This document shows positions 49,020-61,689 of a DNA stretch of 64,000 bases, piece after piece. The notes under the pieces were generated by a model. The model worked only from the letters and a program-made list of their open reading frames with translations. It did no database searches and had not been told where the DNA came from. Origin of the DNA: Climacium dendroides (taxonomy: Eukaryota; Streptophyta; Bryopsida; Hypnales; Climaciaceae); assembly GCA_950106755.1 (NCBI GenBank), contig OX467082.1, positions 18,848,001 through 18,912,000 on the forward strand, given 5' to 3'. A program made the position numbers and the translations under genes. Position 1 is the first letter of the stretch; every line of letters begins with the position of its first letter.

Positions 49020-49880
49020 GCTACGGCTGGATCAAGAAGGTTTAGGGTTTTTTTATATTGCGATGCTTTCTTGTAATGTAGTTGAAAAGGTGTAGCCTGG
49101 CAATTGAGGTCATATTCGTTGGATCATTTGCTATTGTGATTGTGTGTTGGCAATTTGCATATGCTTCGAACTCTCTAAGGGCATTTCTGAGAGCACATTC
49201 GCTCATTGGTTGTTTGAACTGGGCATATTCTGAGAGTGTAGTTGCGTCTGTTGCGAGTTCTATCAAGGGATCTAATTTTGCAGGATCAGGGTTTGCTGTG
49301 GGAAAGCATATCCTCTGCTGCAGTGGTGGTTCATCCTCTTTGATTTTGGTACCCTTAGTGAGTTGCTGTGTACCTGTTTGGGTTTTTGGCAGGAGTGCCT
49401 GTTTTTGTCGAAGCGTGTGGTTTAGGGTTTAACGGGATTGCATGTCCAGGGGTGTCGGAGCAGACAATGGATAAGATCTTAAGATGATGTCACTTTCATG
49501 AGCAGAGGATGACAAGCCTGCAACTGCAACAGTGATACGAGCTACTTTATTCTTTAATTTATATTAGAGATATTGTGGGGTGAAGGAGGCCGTGTTTAGA
49601 CTTCAGAGGTAGTGAGTAAACTTCAAATTACATCTGATTGAAGGCATGGACTTCAAATTCTTGCATTTCTGAATATAGGATATGGAGGAGATTTCAGTTA
49701 CATTTTCCAGGTCGAGGGCTAGGGTATCTTAGTGCATCATCTCCAGAGTGTGTGATGCTCTGAAGACCTATTGCAAAGCTGAAGATGCCGGTCGACCTTT
49801 CTTTGTCAACGGCATGCGGAGCTTCTGCTTCAAGACATCACTGTGCAAGCAACGACGAGAGCAACTTTTGAGCATTTCTT
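49020..49880. other. Intergenic between the two pseudogenes
   Basis: Moderate GC. An open plus-strand stretch at 49082-49432 begins with a hydrophobic segment (IFVGSFAIVIVCWQFAYA) but matches no family I know and lacks splice context. Confidence 0.35.
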
Positions 49881-50735
49881 TACAAGCTGATGGCGCTGCA
49901 ATAAGATTCCAGATGACCATGGAATCCGAAATGGTGATGGAGAGCGAGAGAAGTTGTAGACATGCAATGGGGTTCAATTCCATTGCGCTTCAGCGTCACG
50001 GATGCAGTGTATGTGGCTTGGACACTACGTTGTGCAGTGCATTGAGTTATGAATTAACCCAGCATCAGTGAACAGATATGATACTTCGCAAGAACTCGAA
50101 TTAGGCCGTCTTCAGCTGCTCCGCATTCACGTCTAGTCTTTCGCGGAGCCTCTGACTAGCTACGTACGTACCTGCAGACACACAGCCAAAGCGGATGAAG
50201 TTTGAGGATAAGGTGCAGATCATTGTGAAGCTTCTGGGGAACAAGAAGCGGGCATCCGTCATTCTGGGGCTTGACAACGCCATCCTTCAGCTTGTTTTCT
50301 AATTTCAATGCGCTTCGATAAACTGTTCTCAGATTGTTATGCTTTGCAGTTCGATCTTGACATGCAGGGAAGACGGCATTATTATACGAATTGAAGCTCG
50401 GAGTCAGGGTAGACACCGTCCCACCATTAATTTCAATGTGGAGTCCATCCAGGTCCACAATGTCACCTGTACGGAGTAGGATGCAAACTCTCGCATGCCG
50501 CCGCCTATGGCGATACTGCACGAATAATCTTCGTAGTGGACAGCAATGACAAGGAGACGATCTCAAAGCGTGAGAAGAGCTGCAGAGACTGCTGCGCGAG
50601 CCCGAGCTCCAAGATATGAAGATGCTGGTGTTTGCGAACAAGCAAAATCTGGCACAGAACATGAATGTCCCTCTCTCTGTGCAGAACTTAGCAGAGAAAC
50701 TTCAAATGCTGACTTTGCGCGCAACAGTTGATCCA
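49880..50735 (+). pseudogene. Decayed duplicate of the ARF gene
   Basis: The body follows the ARF gene at 43236-44069, including its upstream DNA. 50210-50278 matches exon 1 (VQIIVKLL, VILGLDNA) and 50370-50735 matches exon 2 (KTALLYELKLG, VDTV, VFANKQN). Breaks are several. The codon aligned with the ARF start is AAG, not ATG. Fifteen bases are missing after VKLL. The intron donor gtatgg has become atcctt. A one-base deletion shifts the frame at the switch I motif, and stops follow. The NKQD guanine-specificity motif reads NKQN. The acceptor (catgcag|ggaag) and intron remain recognisable, so this was a DNA-level copy, not a retrocopy. An ATG at 50195 is not the homologous start. Confidence 0.88.
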
Positions 50736-50739
50736 AACT

Positions 50740-52950
50740 TGAAATATGGAAGTGAATGGGTGTCCGGAATTGCTAACCAATGTGGCATCCTGCACAAGAA
50801 TCAATTGAAGACCACCTTTAGATTTTTCGTAACATTCTACAGTCCATCTGACATGTACCCTCGAAACTTGGGCAGATTCTGATCGTATGCTGATTCTCTT
50901 CAGCACTCCCAATCCTCTGTAATGACACTCTGTAATTGCACATTCTTTGCAAATCCTGAAAATTTGTCATGTTGTCCACACATTCGACTGGAAACTCTCA
51001 CACGTGAAGTGGTTACGTCTTTTGACTGCTTTTTGAAGTCCATTTGTCCCCCGTCATCAGAGAGGGTTGGGTGTATCACTACTACGATGGACGATGAAAT
51101 GACCCCCAATGAAGGATTGAGATTGTAGTGGAGTTCCTGGAATCATCTTGACCCCCTGGTGTGAATGCATAGCTGAACCCTCGCTTCACGATTTCAGCTA
51201 ATGAGTGAGGTGTGAATACAGATTGTTTCTTCTGTGGAGAAGGACGTCCTCAAGGCCTGGTGTAGATGAGCACAGTTTTGCTGAACGGTAGCATTAAGCT
51301 TCTTCAGGTTGGGTATGTGCGTCGTGAAATGCACTTGCGTTTGGATGGAAGATTCCATACAATACCGTCGTCGTTTTGAGGCAAACTAGTTTTAGGATTT
51401 GTGACCTGTGAACAGAAGTCGTGTCGCTTTTTGTCGAGATTTGACTATCTGGTTTGAAGCATCCACAGTTGACGACCAAAAAGGGTCTCAAAAGCAAGTT
51501 AGCATAAGTTATGGCTAGAGGGTTCAGCATGTTGTGCACACGGTCAGTGAGCCAATAAAAAGCAAGCAGCACCAGCCTGAAGTGGTATCCGGTGTACAAG
51601 TGTTCGGTTGGTCTGCTCCAGACATAGATTGCACGTCCAGAAGCATTACAACTAAGAGACACGTATGTCCTAATAGAACCGCCAGAAGCACGTTTACATG
51701 CCAACATGATTTGACTTTGATATCTGATGAATGTCACAAACGTGCATACTCCAAGTGATCTTCGTTCACCATTGTTACTCATCTCCAACAGCTCAAACCC
51801 CAAATCGGAATCCTTGCTTCTAAATCTGAAACAGAACTTCGAACATTCGGTGAAAGTTGTCCTGCTTTAAAAGGATCCCTCGAAATCTAGATTTATTGAA
51901 GTACAAATCTTAACTCCAAAGCCAAGACGCATTTAGAGCACTGTGCAATCGAAATTCAAAAACTTGGACTCCGCATGCTTCTGATTCAAAATCCACTGGC
52001 ATTTTCCTTCAACTTATCATCTCAAGCCAGAATTATAATAAAAATGTTAGGCTAGCGACTCCTGCACTGCAAAAAATTGAAGCTCACCGACGTGAACTGC
52101 AAATGATGTATTTTCACGACCACCAAAAAGGATTGCATCTCATGTTTTTTGGCCATGGCCTGCTAATCTGATCCACTTCTGGAACTATTAAATTGAACAT
52201 TTGGGTGGGAATGCTGTACCCAACGGTAACCCACTAAACCCAGATGGCACACCACAAAATTCAAATGATAGAAACGAAATTCAAATGATAGAAACGCAAA
52301 GAGAGACCCAAGCATAAATTCCTCGCCAGAACTCATAACATTCATGTGAATGATTTCACCAAAACAGAGGAGTCACTGGATACGCAGAGGGCAAGCCCCC
52401 GCATAATCATTAAATAGGGGCAAAGACAAACTAAAATTTCATTCAAGCCACTGACCAAGTCGCCTTGGTGGTGGTGCTACCTAGTCTAGCCTAGAATCAG
52501 TCATGGTGGTGACCCACTCACTTTAAGCATACAAGTGATCAAAAAAAGTGAGGAACACAAATCTCCGTCTCAGGTGGTTCGTAATAAAATGCTAGTCCTG
52601 TAAGCAAAAAAAAAACGAAGACAACGAGAGAGGGAGAGCTACCATCTTATAAAAAACTACTCCTCAAGAACACAACAGATTCCATTCCCTACTACAACGT
52701 GGTCATTTCAAACTCACTGATATTCACAGTTGAGGTGCTGCTGCCTTGCTGCCTGGCCCTAACCCGGCCTAACTACCAGAATCATGTGTCAAATCTAAAC
52801 TCAAACTAATCAGGTGGTATTCACAGGGTATACTTTACAGCGGGTGGGTTGGTGTCAGTTTCCAAACAGCTGGATTAGGGCCTCTCCATCAGAAAATGTT
52901 TTCGGTTTGGAAAAAAAAAGGGATAGTTACCGTAACCAAGATTGCGCATC
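50740..52950. other. Flank of the ARF pseudogene and 3' region of the Dof gene
   Basis: Around 50900-51140 there are short matches to 44745-45060 (for example cacattctttgcaaatcct against cacattctctttgcatcct), suggesting the duplication continued downstream. A 169-codon open stretch on the minus strand at 51294-51803 has no recognisable domain. A 20-bp unit aaattcaaatgatagaaacg is doubled at 52257-52296. No gene is called. The Dof 3' UTR probably occupies the last few hundred bases. Confidence 0.45.
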
Positions 52951-52951
52951 A

Positions 52952-54124
52952 TCAGAAGAGAATATCCGAAGCTTGCAAGCCTACCCAGGGTTGCGACACC
53001 ACATCGTCGTGGTAGCCGAAGGTCGGCAAACAGCGGTCGGAGTCTTCTGTGGTGATGTTGCTTCCATTAGGAGAAACATTCCTTGGGTGACTATTCGAAT
53101 CGTCCCAAGATGTGTGTGGCACCAGCCTGTCATGGTGTGTCATGGGCCTCTCCGGTTGTTGTTGATGTTGCAGCAAAGCCGTATCCCAAAACGAAGCTTG
53201 CTTGGAAGCCCAGCTCTGGGGCAACACCGTTGCATTCGGCTGTTGCTGCATTGGATTCTTCCGGTCGACTTCGTACCCGCTCAGCTGCTGCAACAGGGAC
53301 GCCGAATTCGTCTTCGGGCGGTCTTCCCAAGAGGGCCCGCCGGCGAGTGTCTGCAACTGCTGGACGGGAGTGGACGCCCACAAGCTCGCCTTCGCCTCGA
53401 GAGCGTCGTTGCTGGGATTTGAAAACTCCGTTGGGAGGAAGAATCCGTTGTTGGTCACCATGGGCGACGAATTCACGAGCTGGGGCACTTGGGGCACGTC
53501 ATAGAACGAAGATTGCAAGTCGGGCACTTCCTGCAAGCCGGCCAGATTGGGGCCTTTCTGGAATAAGCCGCCTTGCTCCAGCGCGAACTGCAGAAACGGG
53601 AGCTGGGAGGCAGTAACCCCCGCTGTGGCCGGCGCGAACCCGAATCCGCCCAGCGCGGGAGGCAGCATGGACAGCTGCTGCATGCACGAGCTCGCGTTCA
53701 GTAAGACGTCTCCTGAGGGCGACGTCTCGGATCCGCCGCCGTACGGGTGCGTGTCACTCCTGGAGCGCGTGCGCGTCTTCTTGCGAGATCCGCCGCCGAC
53801 GGGCACGTTACGAAGAGTGCCCCCCACGGTCCAGTAGCGCTGGCAGTTGCGGCAGAAGTGGCGTGGCTGGTTGACGCTGTAATTGTTGTAGTAGCAGAAC
53901 TTGGTGTTCATGGACTGGCAGCGAGGGCAGGGGATCACCTTCACGGGACGGTCGCGGATGCAGCCGCCGTTGCCGCGACTACTAACAGGAGAACCCCCTT
54001 CACCGGATCCCTCTCCGCTCCCCGACTGATGAAGCTCACTCGAGTCCTCCTCGGGATCTCCTCGCGGCTGAAACTCACTTGTAAAATCACCCATGAGCGA
54101 CTGGTGATTCACAGGCAGATGCAT
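52952..54124 (-). CDS. Dof-type zinc-finger transcription factor
   Basis: A single exon on the minus strand codes for 390 residues. The ATG at 54124 is the first after an in-frame stop about 70 bases upstream. A second ATG (MGDFTSEF) lies ten codons in. The Dof domain (about 62-118) is complete: [17 protein letters not shown], then [20 protein letters not shown] and VGGGSRKK, with zinc ligands C66, C69, C91 and C94. It is followed by a basic tract ([10 protein letters not shown]) that can act in nuclear import and DNA contact. Dof proteins bind AAAG cores. The N-terminus is acidic and rich in Ser/Gly, the C-terminal half rich in Gln, Ser and Pro, and the protein ends [10 protein letters not shown]. 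Long frames on the opposite strand are shadows of its biased codons. The subfamily and target genes cannot be told. A 5' UTR intron is possible. Confidence 0.93.
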   Translation of the reverse strand: MHLPVNHQSLMGDFTSEFQPRGDPEEDSSELHQSGSGEGSGEGGSPVSSRGNGGCIRDRPVKVIPCPRCQSMNTKFCYYNNYSVNQPRHFCRNCQRYWTVGGTLRNVPVGGGSRKKTRTRSRSDTHPYGGGSETSPSGDVLLNASSCMQQLSMLPPALGGFGFAPATAGVTASQLPFLQFALEQGGLFQKGPNLAGLQEVPDLQSSFYDVPQVPQLVNSSPMVTNNGFFLPTEFSNPSNDALEAKASLWASTPVQQLQTLAGGPSWEDRPKTNSASLLQQLSGYEVDRKNPMQQQPNATVLPQSWASKQASFWDTALLQHQQQPERPMTHHDRLVPHTSWDDSNSHPRNVSPNGSNITTEDSDRCLPTFGYHDDVVSQPWVGLQASDILF

Positions 54125-54149
54125 GGTGGCTACCTCCAGTTTGAACACA

Positions 54150-55900
54150 ACCGAAATACGACCTCCTCCTCCGCTTCCTTCTTCCTATCCAGATAACCTC
54201 ACTTTCATGACCCCGGGCACAAACCACGCACATTCACCAAATCCTCCAAATGAAACATAAAAAAGGCACACTACTTTCGGCCAACACACCACCTGCGAAC
54301 TGAAAAAAATGCTCCCTCAAATCACCGTCCGAATGGTCACAAACTGGAGCCGTCCAGACGAATCTTTCCCTTCCGTATCAATGCACGCTTCCTGGCGAAC
54401 AGTTCCCAATTCCCAAGACAGACAGACAGACACCCTCACAATGGACGCCTGGAAAATTAAACGCAGCAACTCAGCTTCCCAAAACTACTACGATTCGACC
54501 AACGAAAGCTAGCTAGATTGGCACCGGGAAAAAAGAAAAAAAAAATAACAGTGGCTTTGAATGCAAAAAGCTGTGATCTTTGGGAGGTACTAGATTGTCC
54601 CTCTCTCTCTATCTCTCTCTATCTCTTGTTCTCTTACACCACTTTTGAGTGCTGCACGTACTGCTGAAGGACTAGTCGTCACGACGGAGAGTGTGTGTGA
54701 GTGTCTGTGTGTGTGTTGCAGGGAAAGGTGAGACGCAGAATGAGGAAGTGGTCAGCCAGGGAACTGATGGAGGCCGACTGTAATAAGCTTACTAGCTTTC
54801 GGGACAGGAGGCGCGAGGAGTTTTTATCTATGAGCTTGCGCCGGCTATAGCCCACGATCCTCTCGCTCCAGTAGGCTGCGATGGGAGATCACTTGCGGGG
54901 GCTGGCCGGAAATAAAACACCAATTAATAGTACCAATTTCAATCAGGATTCTCTCCCCCCGTCTGCGGCACTGGGCTAACTGACCAACCGCGAGGGAGGG
55001 CCCCAAAACAGGCACATGGGGGAAAGCAAAGAAATTATCCACCACGAAGTGGTCCCTCCCCGCAGCAGAAATACTACAGTACACCAGTTTGCATTTTAAA
55101 AACGTTTTCTTTTTCTTTTAAGGAAAATACCGGTACTAGACTAGAGTAGGGTCAGGGAGTGGTCCCTCCGTTTATCTTCACGCCCATGCATAGGACCATT
55201 TGTACCGCTCTTCATTCGCCCAATTCACAGATCACACCACCACATCCGTCCATCCTTTCCTTAACCCCCAAATATCTCATTCACTGCATGGGTGAAGTTA
55301 CTTCCCCAACCAGCATTCGTCCGTCCCCTCGGAATTAGAATAAGCCGGCAGTCATTAATCCCCTCCCTCGCCGAGAAACTGAACCACCTCGACCTCGATT
55401 AAGTCAAGTTATTAAGTTATTGACTGTTCTAATCCCAAAAGGTCGCCAAAAGGTCCTGGAGTTCCAAGGTTTGGACCAATGCGCAGCCCGCATCGTCCCT
55501 CAACCAGACTCCCCAAAAATACCCATTTGACACTAACTTAATCTACAGTGCCAAAACTAATAAAAAACTGACCGGGTTGCATCTGCAGTACCCCCACTCC
55601 TTATAAAAAACATGCCTGGTTCCGCGTGCCAAGCTGGTTTCACGGAGGTATGGGACGGGCATTCAATGCGTGGTATTTCGCTCAGAGTTCTTCGTCCCGA
55701 AACCCGGCAGCTCGGGGCGCTCCTCCCATTTTTATTGTCGAGAATAGAGCGGGGGAGGGAGTGGGATTGCGTTTGCGCTGCTTGGAGTGGATCCCCGGCC
55801 GAAGCAGCTGGAAGGGGAGGGCAGGCAGGCGACGTGGTTGCATCGAGGCCGTGTTGACAATCCGAGCGCGCTATAATTAGACGAGATGAGACGACCCTCC
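54150..55900 (-). promoter_or_regulatory. Dof 5' region, GC-richer
   Basis: Upstream of the Dof start lies about 1.7 kb of DNA with gene-like composition. It holds ctctctctatctc runs (about 54600-54630), a gtgtgt run (54691-54718) and a (ccgt)n run (about 55893-55930). Pyrimidine tracts read on the minus strand as GA-rich sequence, common in plant 5' UTRs and promoters. No gene is supported in either strand. Confidence 0.4.
54601..54718. repeat. CT and GT microsatellites upstream of Dof
   Basis: Imperfect (ct)n with at interruptions at 54601-54627, and (gt)n with small interruptions at 54691-54718. Confidence 0.8.
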
Positions 55901-55930
55901 GTCCGTCCCTCCGTCCGTCTGTCCGTCCGT
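55893..55930. repeat. (ccgt)n microsatellite
   Basis: A run of ccgt units with single c and t variants in a GC-rich setting. It makes an open frame rich in PSVR on the plus strand that should not be taken for a gene. Confidence 0.75.
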
Positions 55931-56227
55931 CTGGGGCCTTCCTGGCATCTGGAATTCAGCTGGAAGAAGGCCGGTGGGGTTCTGACCTCGCATGGGAGGC
56001 AGGGCAGGAGGCGGGCGTGGCGTGGACCAGTGAGGGGGCGCCAACTAGACGAGAGTACAGATTGGGGAGGCTTAACTAGAATGGGCAGGCCTGGGCAGTT
56101 TTTGTCGCCGCTGTTGCCCCCATCCGCCGGCCATGAGGCGAGGCCAGCCCACCCCAGCCCAACCCCACACCACCCTGATGAGGGAGGGAGGACTTGGGGA
56201 AGGGAGCGTGCCACAACCAGGAACTTC

Positions 56228-56255
56228 TTTTTTTTTTTTTTTTGGGGGGGGGGGG
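56228..56255. repeat. T16-G12 homopolymer junction
   Basis: Sixteen T followed directly by twelve G. It marks the point where GC-rich DNA (left) gives way to AT-rich repeats (right). Such runs are also typical places for assembly or sequencing error. Confidence 0.85.
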
Positions 56256-56500
56256 CCTTTCTAGAAAAAAAATGGTAACACATTGTGAAGTTTTTCACCA
56301 GAAAATTTTGAATTTAAGAAAAATCTTGGATGAAATCATCAAATTGTGGATGAAAACATAATTATGAACATGGCATGTGATATGTGCTAATGTGATATTT
56401 TCTATCCAATATGTAGATGAATGCTGAAATTTGGAGCACCACTATAACATTTTATATCACCATTTTGGCACTTCACAAAAAATGGAAAAAAAAAACTCAC

Positions 56501-56795
56501 CATAACATGAGATTAAGGTGGGTACCCCCAAAACCGCCACTTTGGGTTGTTGTGCCTAGTTACTTTTATTTTGGTTTGTCATGTTTTCATTGATTTTCTT
56601 ATTGGCAAGTGAACGGAGGTTCCAACACACCAAAGAATGTGATATTTGGATACTATATGCAAAAGCTATGAAAGAACAAGGTTTGGTTCCAAAATAATTT
56701 TTTTCCACATAGGTACATAATCAATTTCACAGATGTATATAGAATGAAGATGGCAGTTTAGGGTCAATGGTACATTTGGAGGTGCACACCTTAGG
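56501..56795 (+). repeat. Dispersed repeat, right copy of the 57-345 repeat
   Basis: Same order of landmarks as 57-345, in the same orientation, for example aaaaccgccacttt and gatggcagtttagggtcaatgg against gatggcagtttaaggtcagtgg. Confidence 0.7.
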
Positions 56796-56799
56796 GCGA

Positions 56800-59240
56800 G
56801 TCACAGCAACCAACTTGCTCGTCTCCATATTTGAATAAGGCTTACATTCCGCAGAAAGATGAGTGGAAGAACTTCATTGAACTAGGTGTAAACTAGATAA
56901 GTTATCTAGTGAAAGTAGGTCACATCTAACTTTCAACAAATTGGAGGAACTAGACTTATACTATTGTGAGTCTTGTGACTTCCCCTTATGTTTACCAATG
57001 AGGTAGGGGATCTTTTTGCATCCTTGAAAAGGAGACCCTATAATGAGCAAAATTGTCTCATATAACATCTCAACCAACCATAATTCTTAAATTAACATAT
57101 ACATTCCTCCCAAATATCTAGCAAAGCATTCCGCATTTCCAAAATGAAGAAGACCAAAGTTGGTTATACAATGTTGTGGCATGTTGTGTTGTTTGGGAAC
57201 TTGGTTTGTAAAGCAGATTTGGAATGGGAAAATGGGAAATGCACAAACCAAACTACAATTAGCGCAAATTCTTTTGACAATTTTATAGCCAAAATCAACC
57301 TTACTTGGACATCATCACTAAGGGCATTGAAGACCTTGAGGGTTTCTTTAGCAACAATTCATTGATTCCATCCAAGCAAGGATTGGGATTTGCCAAATAT
57401 TTCTTATTATAATAAATATAGCTACACTCTAGAGGCTTTGTTTCCTTGTCACTACCTTGCTTTTTGAATAAGTACTTGTAAAAAAAAGAGGGTTTTTTCA
57501 AATGGCACCAAGTTATAGTAAGGGAACTTGGCTCCACAAGCTTCTACATGAGAATGTAGAACTAAGCCTCTCTTATTGTATTTGGTGCCCAAAGACCTCC
57601 TACTTCTACACCAAAATGGTTACTTAGCATGGTGAAATTAGTACGAAATATGACCAATTTAACAATGCCATCCCTACACACTACAAATGCTACAACGCCA
57701 TCACTACAATTAATGTTGAATAGGACGTCTATGTGATAAATTGTTTAAATCATACTAAATAACCATTTCAGTGTCACAAAGGTATCTACATAAACATGTT
57801 CTTAAGGATATTTTTATTGATGCAAAATCCCTCTCTTTCTTGTTCATTTAACCCATAAACGACGTTGTGGACGTTTTGTACCCGATGAATGATAGAGAAT
57901 CCTTACGTGTAGGATAGAAGTGCAACTATTCATCCTCAAAATTTCATTGTGAAAAGGGGAAGTCTTCTACAGTAGTTTGACTTCCAATGAGTGCTATTGC
58001 ATTTTTTTAAGCCAATGATTTCCATGGGATCCAAAGGGACGATTTCCACAGCCACAAGAGTCCATCCAAAGAGACAACCATAAACTTTGTAACCCCAGTG
58101 GAGAAATCAATCGTTTCAAATAGTATAATTTTGTTTCTTGTTTCTTTTGAAACACATGGGCCATTTCCATTTGATACAAATATTATAAGGTAAATGGCCC
58201 CCCAGCTTGAAAACGTGAACCTGGCTGCTCTCGGTTGCTGGCTTGCTGCTGCTGCTCTGCCGGTGCTGGCCTTTTTCCCAGCGGCTTTCCTGGCCTGGCT
58301 TCATGAGTAGGAATGGTGGTGTTGTTTTATGCTTGCACTGTGGTCGCTTTTTGCTGCCATGGTCCTCTCCTGCCTTTCACATCCTCTGCGGGGTCGCGGT
58401 TTCCCGCACACTTCCCGCAGCTCCTAACAATTGGGAACTGGAGCTGTGGACTCTTTCCCTTTCCCTTTCGCTTGGGAGAAGTCCTTGGAAAAGAATAGCA
58501 GCGCAGCGGCAGGGCTACAGCTGGATCATCACCCACGCTAGCTAGCAAGGGAGTAGTATTAGGCTTTGCTCGATGTCTACGACTTGTATCACTTAATCCA
58601 AGGACTACGCGTGGCTGCCACAATGCTCGTATGCGAGACTAGATGTGCGAGCCTACGAGCTTTGAGTCTAGGTGAAAGCAAGTACTCCACACCCATTGAG
58701 AATGCTTATAACATGGGTACCCTATAACCATGGAAAGTGCTTGTCACACAAGGACCTACAACACAGGTACTTACAACATAGATACCCTATAATCAAGGAA
58801 GGTGCTTATAACATAGGTGCCTACACTCTTAGGCTCATGAGCTCAAGATCCTAGGCTCTCATGCTAGCAACCCTCTATTGGCTTACAATGAATCATTTGC
58901 ATGGTACATTGCATTAGTTTTTATGTCGCAATGCACCATTTTTTTATTGTTTCTTAATCCCAAAACGAGACCCAAAAGGACCATTGTCTCCTTGGGGGAC
59001 AAAATGGATTTCGAATAGGTCCCTAAGACCTCAATTTTTAGTGAAACTTTTAAAAACTTTCTCATATGATTTTTAAAAAACTTTTAGATTCATGGAAATA
59101 TGAATTTTATTTCAATTGGTGTCCAAGAGCAAAAGTTATGCCATCCTAAGCATGATTTTTACATTGCTGGGTAGAAAAAGAAACCCATAAAACCAGAAAT
59201 TATATTTTAATTTTTTTGCCCTTACAAATCATATTTTTGT
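56800..59240. other. Intergenic; small GC-richer patch at 58.2-58.6 kb
   Basis: Mostly AT-rich with no gene. The patch 58205-58560 is GC-richer and has open frames on both strands (one with a hydrophobic, Cys-rich start on plus at 58243), but I recognise no domain. At 58670-58830 short phrases such as cttataacat and accctataa recur irregularly. Confidence 0.4.
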
Positions 59241-59244
59241 CTAC

Positions 59245-59925
59245 ATGTGAAGCTTTGATTTATTCCATTTGAATTAGTGATGTGAAAGTTATGAACAATC
59301 TTGTTTTCTGGACAATCTAAACATCCTCTTGGAAAAATAACTTATTGGATTCATTTATTAATGCAATTTTCACAATTATTCAAAAAAAAAATTTGACAAG
59401 GTTAAGTTTGCTTTCTAGAACAATATTACCATTGGGATTATTGTGTTTCAATCCCATCTTAGAACTCTCAATAATTTAATTTTTCTTTCAATCTTGGACC
59501 TTCTTCTACTTAATAATTTTTAAGGGTTGAAAATCAATAATTAAAAAAAAAATCTTAAACTTTCAATTCAATTCTTTAATATAATTTTTTTTATTCAAAG
59601 TCCATAGTACAAAAAAATTCCAAAAATGGTGGTCAAAGTCATATGAATTGCAAACCAATGTTCAAATTTGTTTTCCAACTTTGAATGATAATATTTTCCA
59701 AATCTTTATGGTCAAAATTCATGAAATTTTTAACAAATGATCTCAAACAAGTGAAATACAAGATCCTATAGTTAGATTCTAAAATTTTATTTTGTTTTGT
59801 TTTCTTAGGTGAAAACAATAGAAATGGCAGTTTTGAGTGGTTTTTGACAGAAAAATAGCCTTGGTCCTTTAGAGGATAAAACATTTTATCAATTTCTTGA
59901 GAAAAATTTGAAGATTCCCCCAAAA
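59245..59925 (+). repeat. Four-copy dispersed repeat family, copy 3 (plus)
   Basis: The start gctttgatttattccatttg and tagtgatgtgaaagttatg match 24787 onward. The end, with gaaatggcag and cctttagaggataaaac, matches the other copies. It faces copy 4 as an inverted pair. Confidence 0.75.
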
Positions 59926-60304
59926 AATTAATATAAGTTTTTAAATGAACCTAATTTAGTAAATGACTAGATCAAGGCTCACATTACCTTAGTGCACTCC
60001 AAATTTCAAAAATGACAAACAAAAGAAGGTTCTGAATGAATTTCTTAGCTCTAATTTTTTCTAATAGACAAAATATGCTAAATGAAATCATCAAATAGGT
60101 ATGTATTTATTTTATTTATTTATTTTTATTTTTAAAGATGATTCAATATTTTTGTGTTAAATACTTTTTTGGTGATTATAGTTTTTAGATGCAATTCAGA
60201 GCTCAAATCCTTAGATGGTATTTATAATGAATATTCAAATGTATAATCAAAATTAAAAACCTTCGAACCTCAAAGTATTTACTTTTTTTAGTCTAAGTAT
60301 GAAG

Positions 60305-60945
60305 ACCATTTTTTCATTAAAAAAAACTCAAAATTATCATTTCTATGGCAAAGAGCAAAAAAAGTTTGAAAATCATTTTTTCAAATATCTATCCATAGAA
60401 TATGGAATTAAAATGGTATAAAATATATAGAAGAAATTTTAAAAACTATGATCTCGTTAATTGCAAGATAATAACATTTAAAATGAAAAAACTAGCATTT
60501 TTGTTCTTGGCATGACTAGATTGTAAGATTTTGAAACTTCTTAATTTAAAATTATTGCACTATAGATCTTTAATTAAAAAAATATTTATGTTGAACAATT
60601 GAATTAAGAACCTAAGAAAACAAATTTAAAAGTAGAAGGAGAAAGAGATTGATTTTCATTCTTTAAAAGATTCTCAAGTAGAAGTAGGTACAAGATAGAC
60701 AAAAAAAACTAAATTCTCGATGGCTCTAAGATGGAATTGAAACAATACTAATTCCAATGGTGAGATTGTTGTAGCAAGAGAATTGAACCTTGTGGATTGT
60801 TCTTTTAAATTGAAAAAACTGAGTTTTGAAACAAATTCAATAGGGTTTTTTCTCAAGAAGGTACAGTGATTGCCCATAAAACAAAAAGTTCCATAGCTTT
60901 CACATCACTAATCCAATTTGATTATAACTTTTTGACTTCCATCAA
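60305..60945 (-). repeat. Four-copy dispersed repeat family, copy 4 (minus)
   Basis: The reverse complement of the family. gctttcacatcactaatcca at about 60896 is the complement of the start block, and atcatttctatggcaaagag at about 60335 corresponds to the end block. Together with 59245-59925 it makes an imperfect inverted repeat with a spacer of about 380 bases. Confidence 0.7.
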
Positions 60946-60949
60946 TCTA

Positions 60950-61685
60950 TTTTTAACATTGGGCTTGAACTCTTTGGTTGCTCTTATTTTGACAACAAGG
61001 CAAAACTATTCTTTAATCCCTAAAGGGCCATTTGAAGGTCTTAGGAAATTACTACATATAATCTCAATTTTTGGATAGATTTTTTTGAATTTTTTTTGAA
61101 GATTAGTGAATGTGGAGCCTCTTTTGAAAATTTTACTAGCCAACAATTTTTTTCTTTCAAGTATTACACACTTCCATGCATAATTCTTTTTGTGTCTTTT
61201 ACAAAGTTGAGCCAATTTTTGTGTATAGAAGTCAACCCTGAGACTAATCCATATTTCATTCCTCATTCTACCAAATTTTCCAAATTTGATTGGTGGAGAG
61301 TTGAAAATTGGGGCTTAAAACTTCTCACTATGTCCCAAGTTCCAATGTACTTAGAAATTTTGGTGCCAAAGAAGTGGCAATTGAAGTCAAAATTGTATTT
61401 AGCAAAAATGGAGGCCCAACTTGAGTTCTAAGTTCCAGTTTTTTTTGGTATGAAACATGAGAAGTATAACTATTATTTCACACAATAGAATAAGTCATCC
61501 ATTTGTTTGGTTTAACCCTTAAACTGGAGTTAGCATCCACTTGGTGGATTCTGAACATTCCAAAAGCTTATTGTTGAAGCTACATGAATAGATGAAGTAC
61601 ATTCAAGTATGTTGAAAAAAACAATTTTTGTCTATTCTTCAACAATGTGACTAGCATAGTCACTCATAGTACTTTATGATTATTG
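60950..61685. other. AT-rich intergenic stretch, no gene seen
   Basis: An open stretch of 111 codons at 61096-61431 lacks splice context and recognisable motifs. I leave it uncalled. Confidence 0.45.
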
Positions 61686-61689
61686 AACG

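Noticed and set aside
50195..50290. Intact ARF-like first exon starting at ATG 50195
   Set aside because: This ATG lies 15 bases before the position aligned with the true ARF start (now AAG), the donor is gone, and the next exon is frameshifted.
51294..51803. 169-codon minus-strand open frame
   Set aside because: No family resemblance. It lies in the flank of the ARF pseudogene and is probably chance at moderate GC.
52814..54196. Long plus-strand open frames opposite the Dof gene (up to 202 codons)
   Set aside because: They are shadows of the GC-rich, biased codons of the minus-strand Dof gene and carry no domains.
55732..56298. 188-codon minus-strand frame rich in R, P and K
   Set aside because: It runs through the (ccgt)n microsatellite and the T16-G12 tract, so its residues are simply low-complexity DNA.
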